DNA from: Soonwooa sp032078105
Lineage (GTDB): Bacteria; Bacteroidota; Bacteroidia; Flavobacteriales; Weeksellaceae
Direction: 5' to 3'
NCBI GenBank assembly: GCA_046269235.1
Contig: JBJZOS010000001.1
Span: 124,001-188,000 of the forward strand
DNA: 64,000 nucleotides
Position 1 is the stretch's first letter; each line of letters opens with the position of its first letter. Positions 17,628-25,914 of this stretch are shown here, in pieces. Position numbers and translations under genes: made by a program. The notes under the pieces are model-generated. The model saw only the letters and a list, made by a program, of their open reading frames with translations. It searched no databases and had not been told where the DNA came from.

Positions 17628-19255
17628 TGAGATTTAAAATTATTCATTTTTTTCTAATATTATGTATTATAAAATTGTCAGGACAAAACTCGGGGAGTAG
17701 TCAGATTATTGATGAGAATTACATTCAAGTTACAAAAAAGCCTGATGGTACGGCTTATACAGACGCAGATACAGATGGTTATATAATACGAAAAAGTAAT
17801 AATGTCTTCTTGAAAAAAATACTCAATAGACCATTAAATATTACCGATTTTGGTGCTGTTGGTGATGGTATTACTGATGATTCTGAAGCGATGAACAAAG
17901 CTTTAAAATTTGTAACTTCTAAAAATATTAGAATTTTGGAATTTTCTGGAAATAATACTTACAATTTAAATGCTAAGTCTTTTCAACTGCCCAAAAACTT
18001 ACTTTTAAAATTTTCAGGAGCCATACTTAAAAATGGTAAATTTATTGGTAATAATAATTTAATTAGTTCAGAGGCGATAAAGATTTTTGATAATTTTACA
18101 CTTAACGGTAGCTTCATAAATACGGATAATGTATATGTAGAATGGTTTGGTACTATACCAAATGATTCATCTTCAGTAGATCTAAAAAATTCTTTAGAAA
18201 AATTATACAATGTTTTTTTTTCAGTTAAACTAAATCAGGGGATTTATTATACGAAAATTGGAAATATAGATATCAAAGGATTAACAGGTTTATCACCTCA
18301 GCTTACTTTTGTTGAATTTGATACTGATAATGATGGACAGCATTTGTTTCATATTGGAAAAGTAGGTGCAAAGCCTGAGCAACGGACTTATGATAACAAT
18401 TTTTTGAAGTCTATGTCTTTGGTTCTAATTTCAAAAAATAAAAAAATACATAATAATAGTTTATTAATAATTGGAGCATCTCACCAAGTCAAAATTGATG
18501 AAGTGAAATTCATTGCAAATTCCCAAAATGTTTCGCTAACTCCTATCGAGTTAAGTACATTATATAAAGATGATGTAAAGCCAACATTGGCAAATTATGC
18601 AATTAATTTTAATGGGGGTAGTGAATTGATTTCACTAAATAATATTTTTACTTTATCTGATGTTGGAGTACTTTTTACTACAAATACTGATTTTGTAAAC
18701 ATTTCTAACTTCACATCTTGGAATGGTAAAAATGGCTTGGCAACGACATATTTTTATGATACGACACAGTCCAATATTTTATTTTCAGGAAGTCAAAGTT
18801 GGAGTCAAGGACTTTTCGGGGTTTATGCGCGATCTAGTAGTAACTATTCCAACTTTATTAATGTTAAGTTTGAAAATTTGAGAATTGAGCAATTAAATGA
18901 AGACTTGAAATCCAATAATAAACTTGTAGCTTCATCGTTCTGGTTTGGAGATTATACCTACATTGCTAATTTAATATTTAGTAATGTTATGCTTGCTGGA
19001 ACAGCAAATGGTTTTAAATTTGGCACAATACAAGATGGTAAAATTTCTCTTAATGATATCTTGGTCCATTACGATGCTAAAGCGCCTAGAAAATTTGCTT
19101 TTGAGGCAAAACTCAAAGAAAAAGGGAAAACCGAAATTTTTATGCATAATGTTTCGTTGGCACCAGATATACAAGTAAGTATTGATAATAGTACATTAAA
19201 AAACACCAATATTTTTGAAAATAAATTTAGAAATGACGTAATTGTAACCCAATAA
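17624..19255 (+). CDS. Secreted right-handed beta-helix protein, pectate-lyase-3-like
   Basis: A 543-residue exported protein. The ATG at 17624 overlaps the preceding stop (ATGA) and gives the signal peptide MMRFKIIHFFLILCIIKLSGQ; an ATG at 17606 would only add six residues. After the signal, NITDFGAVGDGITDDSEAMNKAL is the hallmark start of the Pectate_lyase_3/tail-spike beta-helix family, followed by Asn/Ser-rich strand-turn repeats. No catalytic residues can be assigned. It sits mid-locus between glycosyltransferases, so it may cleave, epimerise or bind the polymer in the periplasm or at the surface. It is not a standard Wzx/Wzy component. The last gene before a 220-nt gap. Confidence 0.75.
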   Translation: MMRFKIIHFFLILCIIKLSGQNSGSSQIIDENYIQVTKKPDGTAYTDADTDGYIIRKSNNVFLKKILNRPLNITDFGAVGDGITDDSEAMNKALKFVTSKNIRILEFSGNNTYNLNAKSFQLPKNLLLKFSGAILKNGKFIGNNNLISSEAIKIFDNFTLNGSFINTDNVYVEWFGTIPNDSSSVDLKNSLEKLYNVFFSVKLNQGIYYTKIGNIDIKGLTGLSPQLTFVEFDTDNDGQHLFHIGKVGAKPEQRTYDNNFLKSMSLVLISKNKKIHNNSLLIIGASHQVKIDEVKFIANSQNVSLTPIELSTLYKDDVKPTLANYAINFNGGSELISLNNIFTLSDVGVLFTTNTDFVNISNFTSWNGKNGLATTYFYDTTQSNILFSGSQSWSQGLFGVYARSSSNYSNFINVKFENLRIEQLNEDLKSNNKLVASSFWFGDYTYIANLIFSNVMLAGTANGFKFGTIQDGKISLNDILVHYDAKAPRKFAFEAKLKEKGKTEIFMHNVSLAPDIQVSIDNSTLKNTNIFENKFRNDVIVTQ

Positions 19256-19377
19256 AAGCTTGTTTAATTGTAGATAAGGTTACATAACAATGTGTTAATT
19301 AGATTATTGCTTTTAGCTCAATGTTGATAGATGAAAACTATTTATTTAGTTTGATATTAGCAAGGTTAGAAATTTTG

Positions 19378-19406
19378 ATTATTATTATTATTATTATTAT
19401 TATTAT
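19378..19406 (+). repeat. (ATT)n microsatellite, about 9.7 units
   Basis: A perfect 29-nt ATT trinucleotide run lies in the 220-nt gap between the beta-helix gene and the next glycosyltransferase, 69 nt before that start codon, followed by an A10 tract at about 19423-19432. Nothing else in this gap is recognisable. A repeat between promoter elements, or just before a start, could change expression when its length changes. Confidence 0.9.
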
Positions 19407-19475
19407 GGTATGCTGTGGGGCAAAAAAAAAATGGAGCTAGAGGAAAATAATTTGTATAGGTTTAAATAAAAAAAA

Positions 19476-20501
19476 ATGAGAGAGTTTATAAATATGACAA
19501 TGCTAAATAGTAAGCCAACAGGGGTTGGTGTCTATTGTCAACAATTATATGACCATATAAAAAATAATTCCAAATTTGAGTTTTTATTCATCAATGAAAG
19601 CAAATTTCTTACATTAAAAAGACTTTTGTGGAATTTGATAATTTTACCATTAAAAGTTAAGAGACATTTAATTTATTCTCCCTCCACACATGGATCGCTA
19701 TTTGTTAAAAACCAAATTATCACGATTCATGATTTAATTGCGATTAATTTTCCTCAACAATACAAATTTCAGTACTATTATTTTAAGTATTATGTTCCTT
19801 TATTAATTAGACAATCAAAATATGTTGTTGCAATTTCAGAATTCACAAAAAAAGAAATCGTTGATTATTATAAAATAAATTCAAACAAAGTTAAAGTCAT
19901 ACATAATGGCTTTACAAAAGCAAGTGTCGACCAAAGTAGTAAAGATAAAGAGGAATTAAAGGATATTTTGCAAGATTGCAAATATTTTGTTTGTATTGGA
20001 GCATCTTTTAGTCACAAAAATATTACTACATTAATTGAGAGCATAGCCCTTTTTAATGATAATAATATAAAATTTGTTATTGTTGGTAAAGAGAATGATT
20101 ATTTTAGAAGTATGAAAGAACTAGCATTATCTTTTGGTTTAGAAAATATTATTTTTTTAAATTATATTTCTGACGGATTACTTCATGCTTTGTATGATGG
20201 AGCATTAGCAAATATTTACATTAGTCTCTATGAAGGTTTTGGATATCCGCCACTGGAAGCTGCGAGCCATGGAACAATATCTATTATTTCTGATATACCA
20301 GTTATGAATGAAATTTATGGTGATAGTATGATATTTGTCGATCCGAAAAATAAAGTGGAAATTGCAGAAAAGCTGACTTTACTTTCAATGAATTCACCAA
20401 GTAAAGAAGAGGTCCATAGTAAAACCGATTATCTTTTCAGTAAATACTCGTGGGAAAATACAACTAAATCTATTTTGGATCTAATTAATTTAAATAATTA
20501 A
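19476..20501 (+). CDS. GT4-family glycosyltransferase, mannosyltransferase-like
   Basis: A 341-residue GT-B transferase. An N-terminal TGVGVYCQQLYDHI acceptor-side loop is followed by TIHDLIAINFPQQY and AISEFTKKEI. The C-terminal donor domain shows CIGASFSHKNITTLIESI and SLYEGFGYPPLEAASHGT, with the Glu residues of the EX7E motif. This pattern is common in mannosyl- and rhamnosyltransferases, and GDP-mannose is made in the same locus, so a mannose donor is plausible but unproven. It follows the ATT microsatellite, and may have its own promoter in that gap. The next gene starts 1 nt after its stop. Confidence 0.86.
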   Translation: MREFINMTMLNSKPTGVGVYCQQLYDHIKNNSKFEFLFINESKFLTLKRLLWNLIILPLKVKRHLIYSPSTHGSLFVKNQIITIHDLIAINFPQQYKFQYYYFKYYVPLLIRQSKYVVAISEFTKKEIVDYYKINSNKVKVIHNGFTKASVDQSSKDKEELKDILQDCKYFVCIGASFSHKNITTLIESIALFNDNNIKFVIVGKENDYFRSMKELALSFGLENIIFLNYISDGLLHALYDGALANIYISLYEGFGYPPLEAASHGTISIISDIPVMNEIYGDSMIFVDPKNKVEIAEKLTLLSMNSPSKEEVHSKTDYLFSKYSWENTTKSILDLINLNN

Positions 20502-20502
20502 T

Positions 20503-21321
20503 ATGAACATATCAGCGTGTATAGTATTGTATAATAATGATGAAGATATCCTATTGAGTGCCATCAATAGTTATCTTAATTCATCTTTGTCTGGAAAGTT
20601 ATATTTAGTAGATAACTCTCCAACAGAAAAGCTCAAAAATATTAGTACCGACTCAAGAGTAGAGTATTATCATAATCCTTCAAATCCTGGATTTGGAGCT
20701 GCACATAATATTGCAATAAAAAAAGCAATAGAGAAGGGTTATGATTATCATTTAGTTCTGAATCCAGATGTTTATTTTGATATAACTGTCCTAAAAGATA
20801 TATGGACATTTATGGAAAAAAATGAAAATGTTGGAAATCTTATGCCAAAGGTTTTGTACCCAGATGGTAACATACAATATTTATGTAAGTTACTTCCTAC
20901 ACCTTATGATTGGATTGGGCGAAGGTTTAATCCTTTTAAAGGTATGGTTGAAAAGAGAAATAATTTGTTTGAACTGCGCTTTACTGGATATGATAAAGTG
21001 ATGAATGTCCCTTATCTATCTGGTTGTTTTATGTTTTTACGACTATCTGCAATCAAAAAAATTGGTTTTTTTGACGATGGCATTTTTATGTATGGTGAGG
21101 AAACTGATTTGTGTCGAAGATTAATTGCTGGCGGCTATGACACTATTTTTTATCCAGAAGTTTGTATTTATCATCATTTTGAAAAAGGTTCACATAAATC
21201 TTGGCGATTAACTAAAATTGGAATTCAATCGGCTATGTATTATTTTAATAAATGGGGATGGTTTTTTGATAAAGAAAGAAAAGAGATTAATAACAGAACA
21301 ATTAAAGCTTTGGAAAGATGA
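20503..21321 (+). CDS. GT2-family glycosyltransferase, rhamnosyltransferase-like
   Basis: A 272-residue GT-A transferase similar in layout to WbbL/RfbF rhamnosyltransferases. It shows SACIVLYNNDEDIL, LVDNSP, NPGFGAAHNIAI, the donor motif LVLNPDVYFD, YLSGCFMFLRLSAIKKIGFFD and MYGEETDLCRRL. The last motif with EETD is typical of the inverting rhamnosyltransferase group. RfbC, a dTDP-rhamnose enzyme, lies downstream, which agrees with a dTDP-6-deoxyhexose donor. The gene overlaps the following epimerase-family gene by 4 nt. Confidence 0.86.
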   Translation: MNISACIVLYNNDEDILLSAINSYLNSSLSGKLYLVDNSPTEKLKNISTDSRVEYYHNPSNPGFGAAHNIAIKKAIEKGYDYHLVLNPDVYFDITVLKDIWTFMEKNENVGNLMPKVLYPDGNIQYLCKLLPTPYDWIGRRFNPFKGMVEKRNNLFELRFTGYDKVMNVPYLSGCFMFLRLSAIKKIGFFDDGIFMYGEETDLCRRLIAGGYDTIFYPEVCIYHHFEKGSHKSWRLTKIGIQSAMYYFNKWGWFFDKERKEINNRTIKALER

Positions 21322-22223
21322 AGATTTCTATCATTGGTGCATCGGGATTTATTGGACAAAATTTATTGAAAAGTTTGTCAAGTAGTCATGATGTCAAAGC
21401 AGTTTCTTTAAGAAATATTAATTGGAAAACTTTAGTTCAAGGTGGTGATGTTTTCATAAATCTTGTGGGAAAAGCACATGACCATAAGGGAACAGCTACA
21501 GAAGCTGATTATTTCTATGCAAACCTTGATCTGGCAAAGGAAGTTTTTAATGAATTTGTGACATCGGATGCCAAGTTATTAATACATATAAGTTCGCTTG
21601 CAGCAATTGAGGAGTTTGAAAGTGACAATCCGCTATCAGAAGATCACAAAGCGAATCCTCAATCTTTTTACGGAAAATCAAAGAGAATAGCAGAAGAGTG
21701 GCTTTTAGAGCAAAATTTACCTTCAAATAAAAAAATAATTATTCTAAGACCACCTATGGTGCATGGTCCAGGTGATAAAGGAAACCTTTGGTTATTACAT
21801 AAGCTAATTTCGAAGGGAATTCCTTATCCTTTAACTTCTTTTGATAATCAACGATCTTTTATATCTATTGACAATTTTTCCTTTTTTATTAAAGAAATTA
21901 TAGAAAAGCAAGATTTATTGCTTTCTGGGATTTATCATATCTCTGATGACGAAGTGCTCTCCACTAAGCAAATAATAGAAATTATTAAAAAAGTTGAAAA
22001 TAAAAAAGTGATGAATCTAGGTATTCCGAAAACAATAGTAAAAGGTTTGGCTAAAGTTGGTGACGTTATCCCGATACCTTTAAATACGAAAAGGTTGAAA
22101 AAGATGACTAGTAACTTAACACTCTCCAATGAGAAGATTAAAAGTACTCTTGGTGTTGGAAAGTTACCTATCTCTGCACAACAGGGTTTGGAATTAACAA
22201 TTATAAGCTTTAGAAAGAGGTAA
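21318..22223 (+). CDS. NAD-dependent epimerase/reductase, WbpV-like
   Basis: A 301-residue extended SDR. SIIGASGFIGQNLL is the NAD(P) motif near the start; ISSLAA provides the Ser and FYGKSKRIAEEW the YxxxK catalytic pair; ILRPPMVHGPGDKGN and FISIDN are typical of the group. Relatives such as WbpV/WbpK reduce UDP-4-keto-6-deoxy-GlcNAc to UDP-QuiNAc or UDP-FucNAc. Here the 4-keto product of the dehydratase at 6044 is the likely substrate, and the membrane transferase at 22929 could use the product to start the repeat unit, the same pairing as WbpV/WbpL. UDP-glucose-4-epimerase activity cannot be excluded. The gene ends 4 nt from a convergent acyltransferase. Confidence 0.82.
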   Translation: MKISIIGASGFIGQNLLKSLSSSHDVKAVSLRNINWKTLVQGGDVFINLVGKAHDHKGTATEADYFYANLDLAKEVFNEFVTSDAKLLIHISSLAAIEEFESDNPLSEDHKANPQSFYGKSKRIAEEWLLEQNLPSNKKIIILRPPMVHGPGDKGNLWLLHKLISKGIPYPLTSFDNQRSFISIDNFSFFIKEIIEKQDLLLSGIYHISDDEVLSTKQIIEIIKKVENKKVMNLGIPKTIVKGLAKVGDVIPIPLNTKRLKKMTSNLTLSNEKIKSTLGVGKLPISAQQGLELTIISFRKR

Positions 22224-22227
22224 CATA

Positions 22228-22842
22228 TTACCTCCAATCAACATCAGTTTTAATAACTTTTGCAGGAATTCCTGCAGCTAAAGATTTTGTGGGAATATCT
22301 TTGTTGACAACACTGCCAGCAGCAATTATACATCCATCGCCAATAGTAACCCCTTTCAAAATTACTACATTTGTACCAATCCATACATGATTTCCTATTT
22401 TTATGGGATCTGTGATTTTATGAGAGGATGATAATATTTCATGATTGTCAGAATCTCTAATAACCACATTTTCTGATATTACTGTGTCGGTTCCTATTTC
22501 AATACTATTAAAACAAGCAATATTTACATTATGATTTATATATCCTGTGCCAAGCTTTAATATTGCATTTTCATTAACACTAATATTGGCGCCTGAATAA
22601 ATTGCAAAATGATCAACAATTAGAATTGCACCTTCTCTCATTATTAAAAATGACTTTTTTGGGTCATTATTTGCCCATTTTGCATTAAATGATAATCTTT
22701 TGTTTATAGAAATGTTACTAACAGAGTGAATATTAATGTATGAGTTCTTGTATAGTGCAATTTTTCTAAATTTTTTTCTAAATACTGAAATAAAAATGTT
22801 TTTTAAGCCTAGTTTTCTGAAATTTATTATTAATTGTTTCAT
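22228..22842 (-). CDS. Left-handed beta-helix acyltransferase (hexapeptide repeats)
   Basis: A 204-residue transferase of the LbH/WbbJ type. Hexapeptide repeats run from about residue 70 (LIVDHFAIYSGANISV...NVNIACFNSIEIG) to the end. The active-site stretch has VIRDSDNHEI and PIKIGNHVWIGTNVVILKGVTIGDGCIIAAGSVV, and the C-terminus is the usual AGIPAKVIK. It probably O- or N-acetylates a sugar of the polymer, with acetyl-CoA as donor. It is the only minus-strand gene in the polysaccharide locus, convergent with the WbpV-like gene and divergent from the WecA-like gene, so it is expressed separately. It could also supply the acetyl step after the aminotransferase. Confidence 0.86.
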   Translation of the reverse strand: MKQLIINFRKLGLKNIFISVFRKKFRKIALYKNSYINIHSVSNISINKRLSFNAKWANNDPKKSFLIMREGAILIVDHFAIYSGANISVNENAILKLGTGYINHNVNIACFNSIEIGTDTVISENVVIRDSDNHEILSSSHKITDPIKIGNHVWIGTNVVILKGVTIGDGCIIAAGSVVNKDIPTKSLAAGIPAKVIKTDVDWR

Positions 22843-22860
22843 TTTATCTAATAAGTTTAA

Positions 22861-22868
22861 TAAAGGTA
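22861..22868 (-). promoter_or_regulatory. Possible -7 box for the acyltransferase
   Basis: On the minus strand TACCTTTA is one base off the TAnnTTTG consensus, 19 nt before the ATG at 22842. It shares the short divergent region with the WecA-like gene's promoter. Confidence 0.25.
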
Positions 22869-22905
22869 TAAATGTAATAATTTATATTATTCTTTAAAAA
22901 AAAAT

Positions 22906-22913
22906 TACTTTTG
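22906..22913 (+). promoter_or_regulatory. Flavobacterial -7 box for the WecA-like gene
   Basis: TACTTTTG fits TAnnTTTG, 15 nt before the ATG at 22929. It overlaps an upstream in-frame TTG (22911) and so helps fix the start at 22929. Confidence 0.45.
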
Positions 22914-22928
22914 CAACAAAATACTATT

Positions 22929-23888
22929 ATGAGTTATTTAATAATCTTATTAGCACTTTTCCTCATTGAATTACTATATTTCAAAGTAGCTGATAAGTTT
23001 AATATTATCGATAAACCTAACGAAAGAAGTTCCCACTCACAGATTACTTTGCGAGGAGGAGGTATTATTTTTTATATTGCAGCGGCAATTTATTTTATTA
23101 TTTCAGGATTCGAGTATCCTTATTTTTTCTTGGGATTGACATTAATTACTATTGTTAGTTTTATGGATGATGTCATGACATTATCAAATAGAATTCGTTT
23201 GCTCGTTCAGTTAGTGAGTATGGTATTAATGTTTTATCAAGTGGAAATGTTCACTTTAGCTTGGTGGATTATCCCTATTGCTTTGGTAATTTCTGTAGGA
23301 ACTATCAATGCTTATAACTTTATGGACGGTATTAACGGTATTACAGTTTCCAACAGTTTAGCAGTACTTATTTTATTAGCTATTGTTAATCATTCGATTG
23401 CTTTTGTAAACATGAATTTAATTTATTACGCCATACTTTCTTGTGTAGTTTTCGGATTTTTTAATTTTAGAAACAAAGCAAAAGCTTTTGCTGGTGATGT
23501 AGGCTCGGTAGCTATGGCATTTATTATTTTATTTCTTTTAGCAAAACTTATTATACAGACAGGTAATATTATCTATATCTTATTTCTTTTGGTTTATGGC
23601 TTAGATGCGGTATGGACAATTGTAAGACGTATTCTAAAAAAAGAAAATATTTTTGAAGCACACCGCTCTCATTTATATCAATTCTTTGCGAATGAAAATA
23701 AAACAAATCGCTTACTGATTTCAGGGATCTATGGATTAATCCAGTTATTAATTGGTGTTTTAATAATTTATTCAACATCACAATCGCTTATATTTCAGTG
23801 GATTATTGCGTTAGGTTTAATGTTAATAGGAACGCTTGTTTATAATGTTTTAAAACAAAACCTAATAAAAAAATATGACATAAAATAG
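22929..23888 (+). CDS. WecA/WbpL-like undecaprenyl-phosphate sugar-1-phosphate transferase
   Basis: A 319-residue polytopic membrane enzyme of the MraY/WecA (PNPT) superfamily. It has the conserved motifs RSSHSQITLRGGGI, MDDVMTL (Mg-binding Asp pair), NAYNFMDGINGI, AFAGDVGSVAMAF and EAHRSHLYQ. These enzymes move a HexNAc-1-P from UDP-sugar to undecaprenyl phosphate and so start repeat-unit synthesis. Given the dehydratase and WbpV-like reductase, the donor may be a 6-deoxy-HexNAc as for WbpL; that is inferred. The ATG at 22929 is chosen over TTG at 22911 because a promoter box covers the latter. It likely heads a unit with rfbC. Confidence 0.9.
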   Translation: MSYLIILLALFLIELLYFKVADKFNIIDKPNERSSHSQITLRGGGIIFYIAAAIYFIISGFEYPYFFLGLTLITIVSFMDDVMTLSNRIRLLVQLVSMVLMFYQVEMFTLAWWIIPIALVISVGTINAYNFMDGINGITVSNSLAVLILLAIVNHSIAFVNMNLIYYAILSCVVFGFFNFRNKAKAFAGDVGSVAMAFIILFLLAKLIIQTGNIIYILFLLVYGLDAVWTIVRRILKKENIFEAHRSHLYQFFANENKTNRLLISGIYGLIQLLIGVLIIYSTSQSLIFQWIIALGLMLIGTLVYNVLKQNLIKKYDIK

Positions 23889-23948
23889 TGCAAATAATTT
23901 TTAATATTTAGCCAAATATTGATAAATTAGCACAAGATAAATGATGAA

Positions 23949-24497
23949 ATGAAATTAAAAGAAACACCGCTTAAAGATTGCTATATTATTGAGCCAAGCA
24001 TTTTCGAAGATGAAAGAGGCTATTTTTACGAAAAATTCAATGAGAAAAAATTTGAAGAATTAACGGGGCTGAATGGTCATTTTGTTCAGGATAATATTTC
24101 TAAATCTTCTTATGGCGTTGTCCGTGGTGTTCATTTGCAAAAAGGAGAACATGCACAAGCCAAACTTGTATCTTGCTTAGAAGGTCGCGTTTTTGATGTC
24201 GCGGTAGATCTCAGAAAAGATTCCGAAACTTATGGACAATGGTTTGGGATAGAACTAAGCGCAGAAAACAAACGTCAACTTTATGTTCCAAGAGGTTTTG
24301 GGCATGGCTTTTCGGTACTAAGTGAAACCGCAGTCTTTTCTTATAAATGCGATAATTTTTATAATAAAGATGCTGAAGGAGCCGTTGCTTGGAATGATCC
24401 AGATTTAAGGATTGATTGGCAAATTCCATTAGAAGATGTCATTCTTTCAGAAAAAGATAAATTATCACCTGATTTTAAGGAAGAAGATTTCTTATAA
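23949..24497 (+). CDS. rfbC: dTDP-4-dehydrorhamnose 3,5-epimerase
   Basis: A 182-residue RmlC cupin of usual length. It has EPSIFEDERGYFYEKFNEKKF, FVQDNISKSSYGVVRGVHLQ with the catalytic His, AKLVSCLEGRVFDVAVDLR, and YVPRGFGHGFSVLSE. It epimerises dTDP-4-keto-6-deoxyglucose at C3 and C5, the third step to dTDP-L-rhamnose. The other rhamnose genes (rfbA, rfbB, rfbD) are not in the window, so they must lie elsewhere or the product is a different 6-deoxyhexose. It is the last gene of the polysaccharide locus and is closed by a terminator. Confidence 0.93.
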   Translation: MKLKETPLKDCYIIEPSIFEDERGYFYEKFNEKKFEELTGLNGHFVQDNISKSSYGVVRGVHLQKGEHAQAKLVSCLEGRVFDVAVDLRKDSETYGQWFGIELSAENKRQLYVPRGFGHGFSVLSETAVFSYKCDNFYNKDAEGAVAWNDPDLRIDWQIPLEDVILSEKDKLSPDFKEEDFL

Positions 24498-24501
24498 ATA
24501 T

Positions 24502-24530
24502 TAAAGAACCAAATTTTGGTTCTTTTTTTA
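24502..24530 (+). terminator. Terminator ending the polysaccharide locus
   Basis: Arms AAAGAACCA and TGGTTCTTT around a short AT loop are followed by a T tract. It separates rfbC from rimO and lies directly before the rimO promoter box. Confidence 0.8.
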
Positions 24531-24534
24531 TTCC

Positions 24535-24542
24535 TAAATTTG
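24535..24542 (+). promoter_or_regulatory. rimO promoter -7 box
   Basis: TAAATTTG fits TAnnTTTG. A TTTG at 24515-24518, inside the preceding terminator, is 16 nt upstream and may be the -33 element. The ATG follows 19 nt after the box. Confidence 0.5.
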
Positions 24543-24561
24543 CAAACTCAAATTCTTAATA

Positions 24562-25863
24562 ATGCGTACAAAATCAACAGGTAAAAAGAAAATTAATATA
24601 GTAACACTGGGTTGTTCTAAGAATGTTTACGACTCCGAGGTTCTTATGGGGCAACTGCAAGCCAATGGCAAAGAGGTTGTTCATGAAGACAAAGGTGACA
24701 TTGTCGTTATCAACACTTGTGGATTTATTGACAATGCAAAGGAGGAATCTATTAATACGATTTTGGACTATGTTGAAGCAAAAAATAGAGGCGAGGTGGA
24801 ACAAGTTTTTGTGACGGGATGTTTGTCAGAGCGTTACAAACCGGATTTAATTCGTGAGATTCCTGATGTTGACCAGTATTTTGGAACTCGTGACTTACCA
24901 ATTTTGTTAAAGCATCTTGGTGCCGATTACAAGCACGAATTGGTGGGCGAACGTTTAACGACAACACCAAAGCATTACGCTTATTTGAAAATTTCTGAAG
25001 GTTGCGACAGACCATGTTCGTTTTGTGCAATTCCTTTAATGCGTGGAGGACACGTTTCTACACCGATAGAAAAGTTGGTTGAAGAAGCTTCCAAGTTAGC
25101 TAAAAAAGGAACTAAAGAATTAATTCTTATTGCTCAAGATTTGACTTATTATGGTCTTGATATTTATAAAAAACGTGCACTTGGCAAATTATTAAAAGAA
25201 TTAATCAAGGTTGAAGGTATCGAATGGATTAGATTGCATTACGCTTTCCCATCGGGTTTCCCAGAAGATGTTTTGGATATCATTCGTGAGGAGCCAAAGA
25301 TCTGTAACTATATAGATATACCGTTGCAACATATCAACTCGGATTTGTTGAAGTCTATGAAGCGCGGTACAACACATGAAAAGACTGATGCTCTTTTGGC
25401 AAAATTCCGAGAGAAAGTGCCAGATATGGCAATTCGTACAACTTTAATTGTTGGTTATCCAGGTGAGACAGAAGAGCGTTTTCAAGAATTAAAAGACTGG
25501 GTTCGAGAGCAGCGTTTTGACCGTTTAGGTTGTTTCACTTACTCGCATGAGGAAAATACAACGGCGCATGTACTTGAAGATGACATCCCACAAGAGGTGA
25601 AAGAAGCTCGTGTGGAAGAAATTATGGAGTTGCAGTCGCAGATTTCTTGGGAGAAGAATCAGGAAAGAATTGGAAAAGTTTACCGTTGCATTTTTGATCG
25701 TAAAGAAGGAAATTACTTTGTTGGACGTACCGAGTTTGATTCTCCAGATGTTGATAACACAGTGTTAGTCGAGGCTACAGATACATATATATCGATTGGT
25801 GAGTTTGCGAATGTCAAGATTACATCGGCTGAAGAGTTCGATTTGTATGGCGAATTAGTTTAG
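24562..25863 (+). CDS. rimO: Ribosomal protein S12 methylthiotransferase RimO
   Basis: A 433-residue radical-SAM methylthiotransferase of normal length. The N-terminal MTTase domain starts INIVTLGCSKNVYDSEVLMGQL with its first cluster Cys, followed by VINTCGFID and VTGCLSERY. The radical-SAM cluster motif is CDRPCSFCAIP in SEGCDRPC. A TRAM domain ends the protein (FDSPDVDNTVLVE). It methylthiolates Asp in ribosomal protein S12. LGCSKN...DSE and the MRGGHVSTP context favour RimO over MiaB. It stands alone between two terminators with its own promoter. Confidence 0.95.
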   Translation: MRTKSTGKKKINIVTLGCSKNVYDSEVLMGQLQANGKEVVHEDKGDIVVINTCGFIDNAKEESINTILDYVEAKNRGEVEQVFVTGCLSERYKPDLIREIPDVDQYFGTRDLPILLKHLGADYKHELVGERLTTTPKHYAYLKISEGCDRPCSFCAIPLMRGGHVSTPIEKLVEEASKLAKKGTKELILIAQDLTYYGLDIYKKRALGKLLKELIKVEGIEWIRLHYAFPSGFPEDVLDIIREEPKICNYIDIPLQHINSDLLKSMKRGTTHEKTDALLAKFREKVPDMAIRTTLIVGYPGETEERFQELKDWVREQRFDRLGCFTYSHEENTTAHVLEDDIPQEVKEARVEEIMELQSQISWEKNQERIGKVYRCIFDRKEGNYFVGRTEFDSPDVDNTVLVEATDTYISIGEFANVKITSAEEFDLYGELV

Positions 25864-25884
25864 TTTTATATCCAAATAAACACA

Positions 25885-25914
25885 AAACCTTGAGACTTGC
25901 TCAAGGTTTTTTTA
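25885..25914 (+). terminator. rimO terminator
   Basis: Arms AAACCTTGA and TCAAGGTTT followed by a run of T lie 22 nt after the rimO stop codon. Confidence 0.85.

Noticed and set aside
19256..19475. Possible coding use of the ATT run
   Set aside because: No frame through the repeat is open far enough on either side, so it is intergenic.
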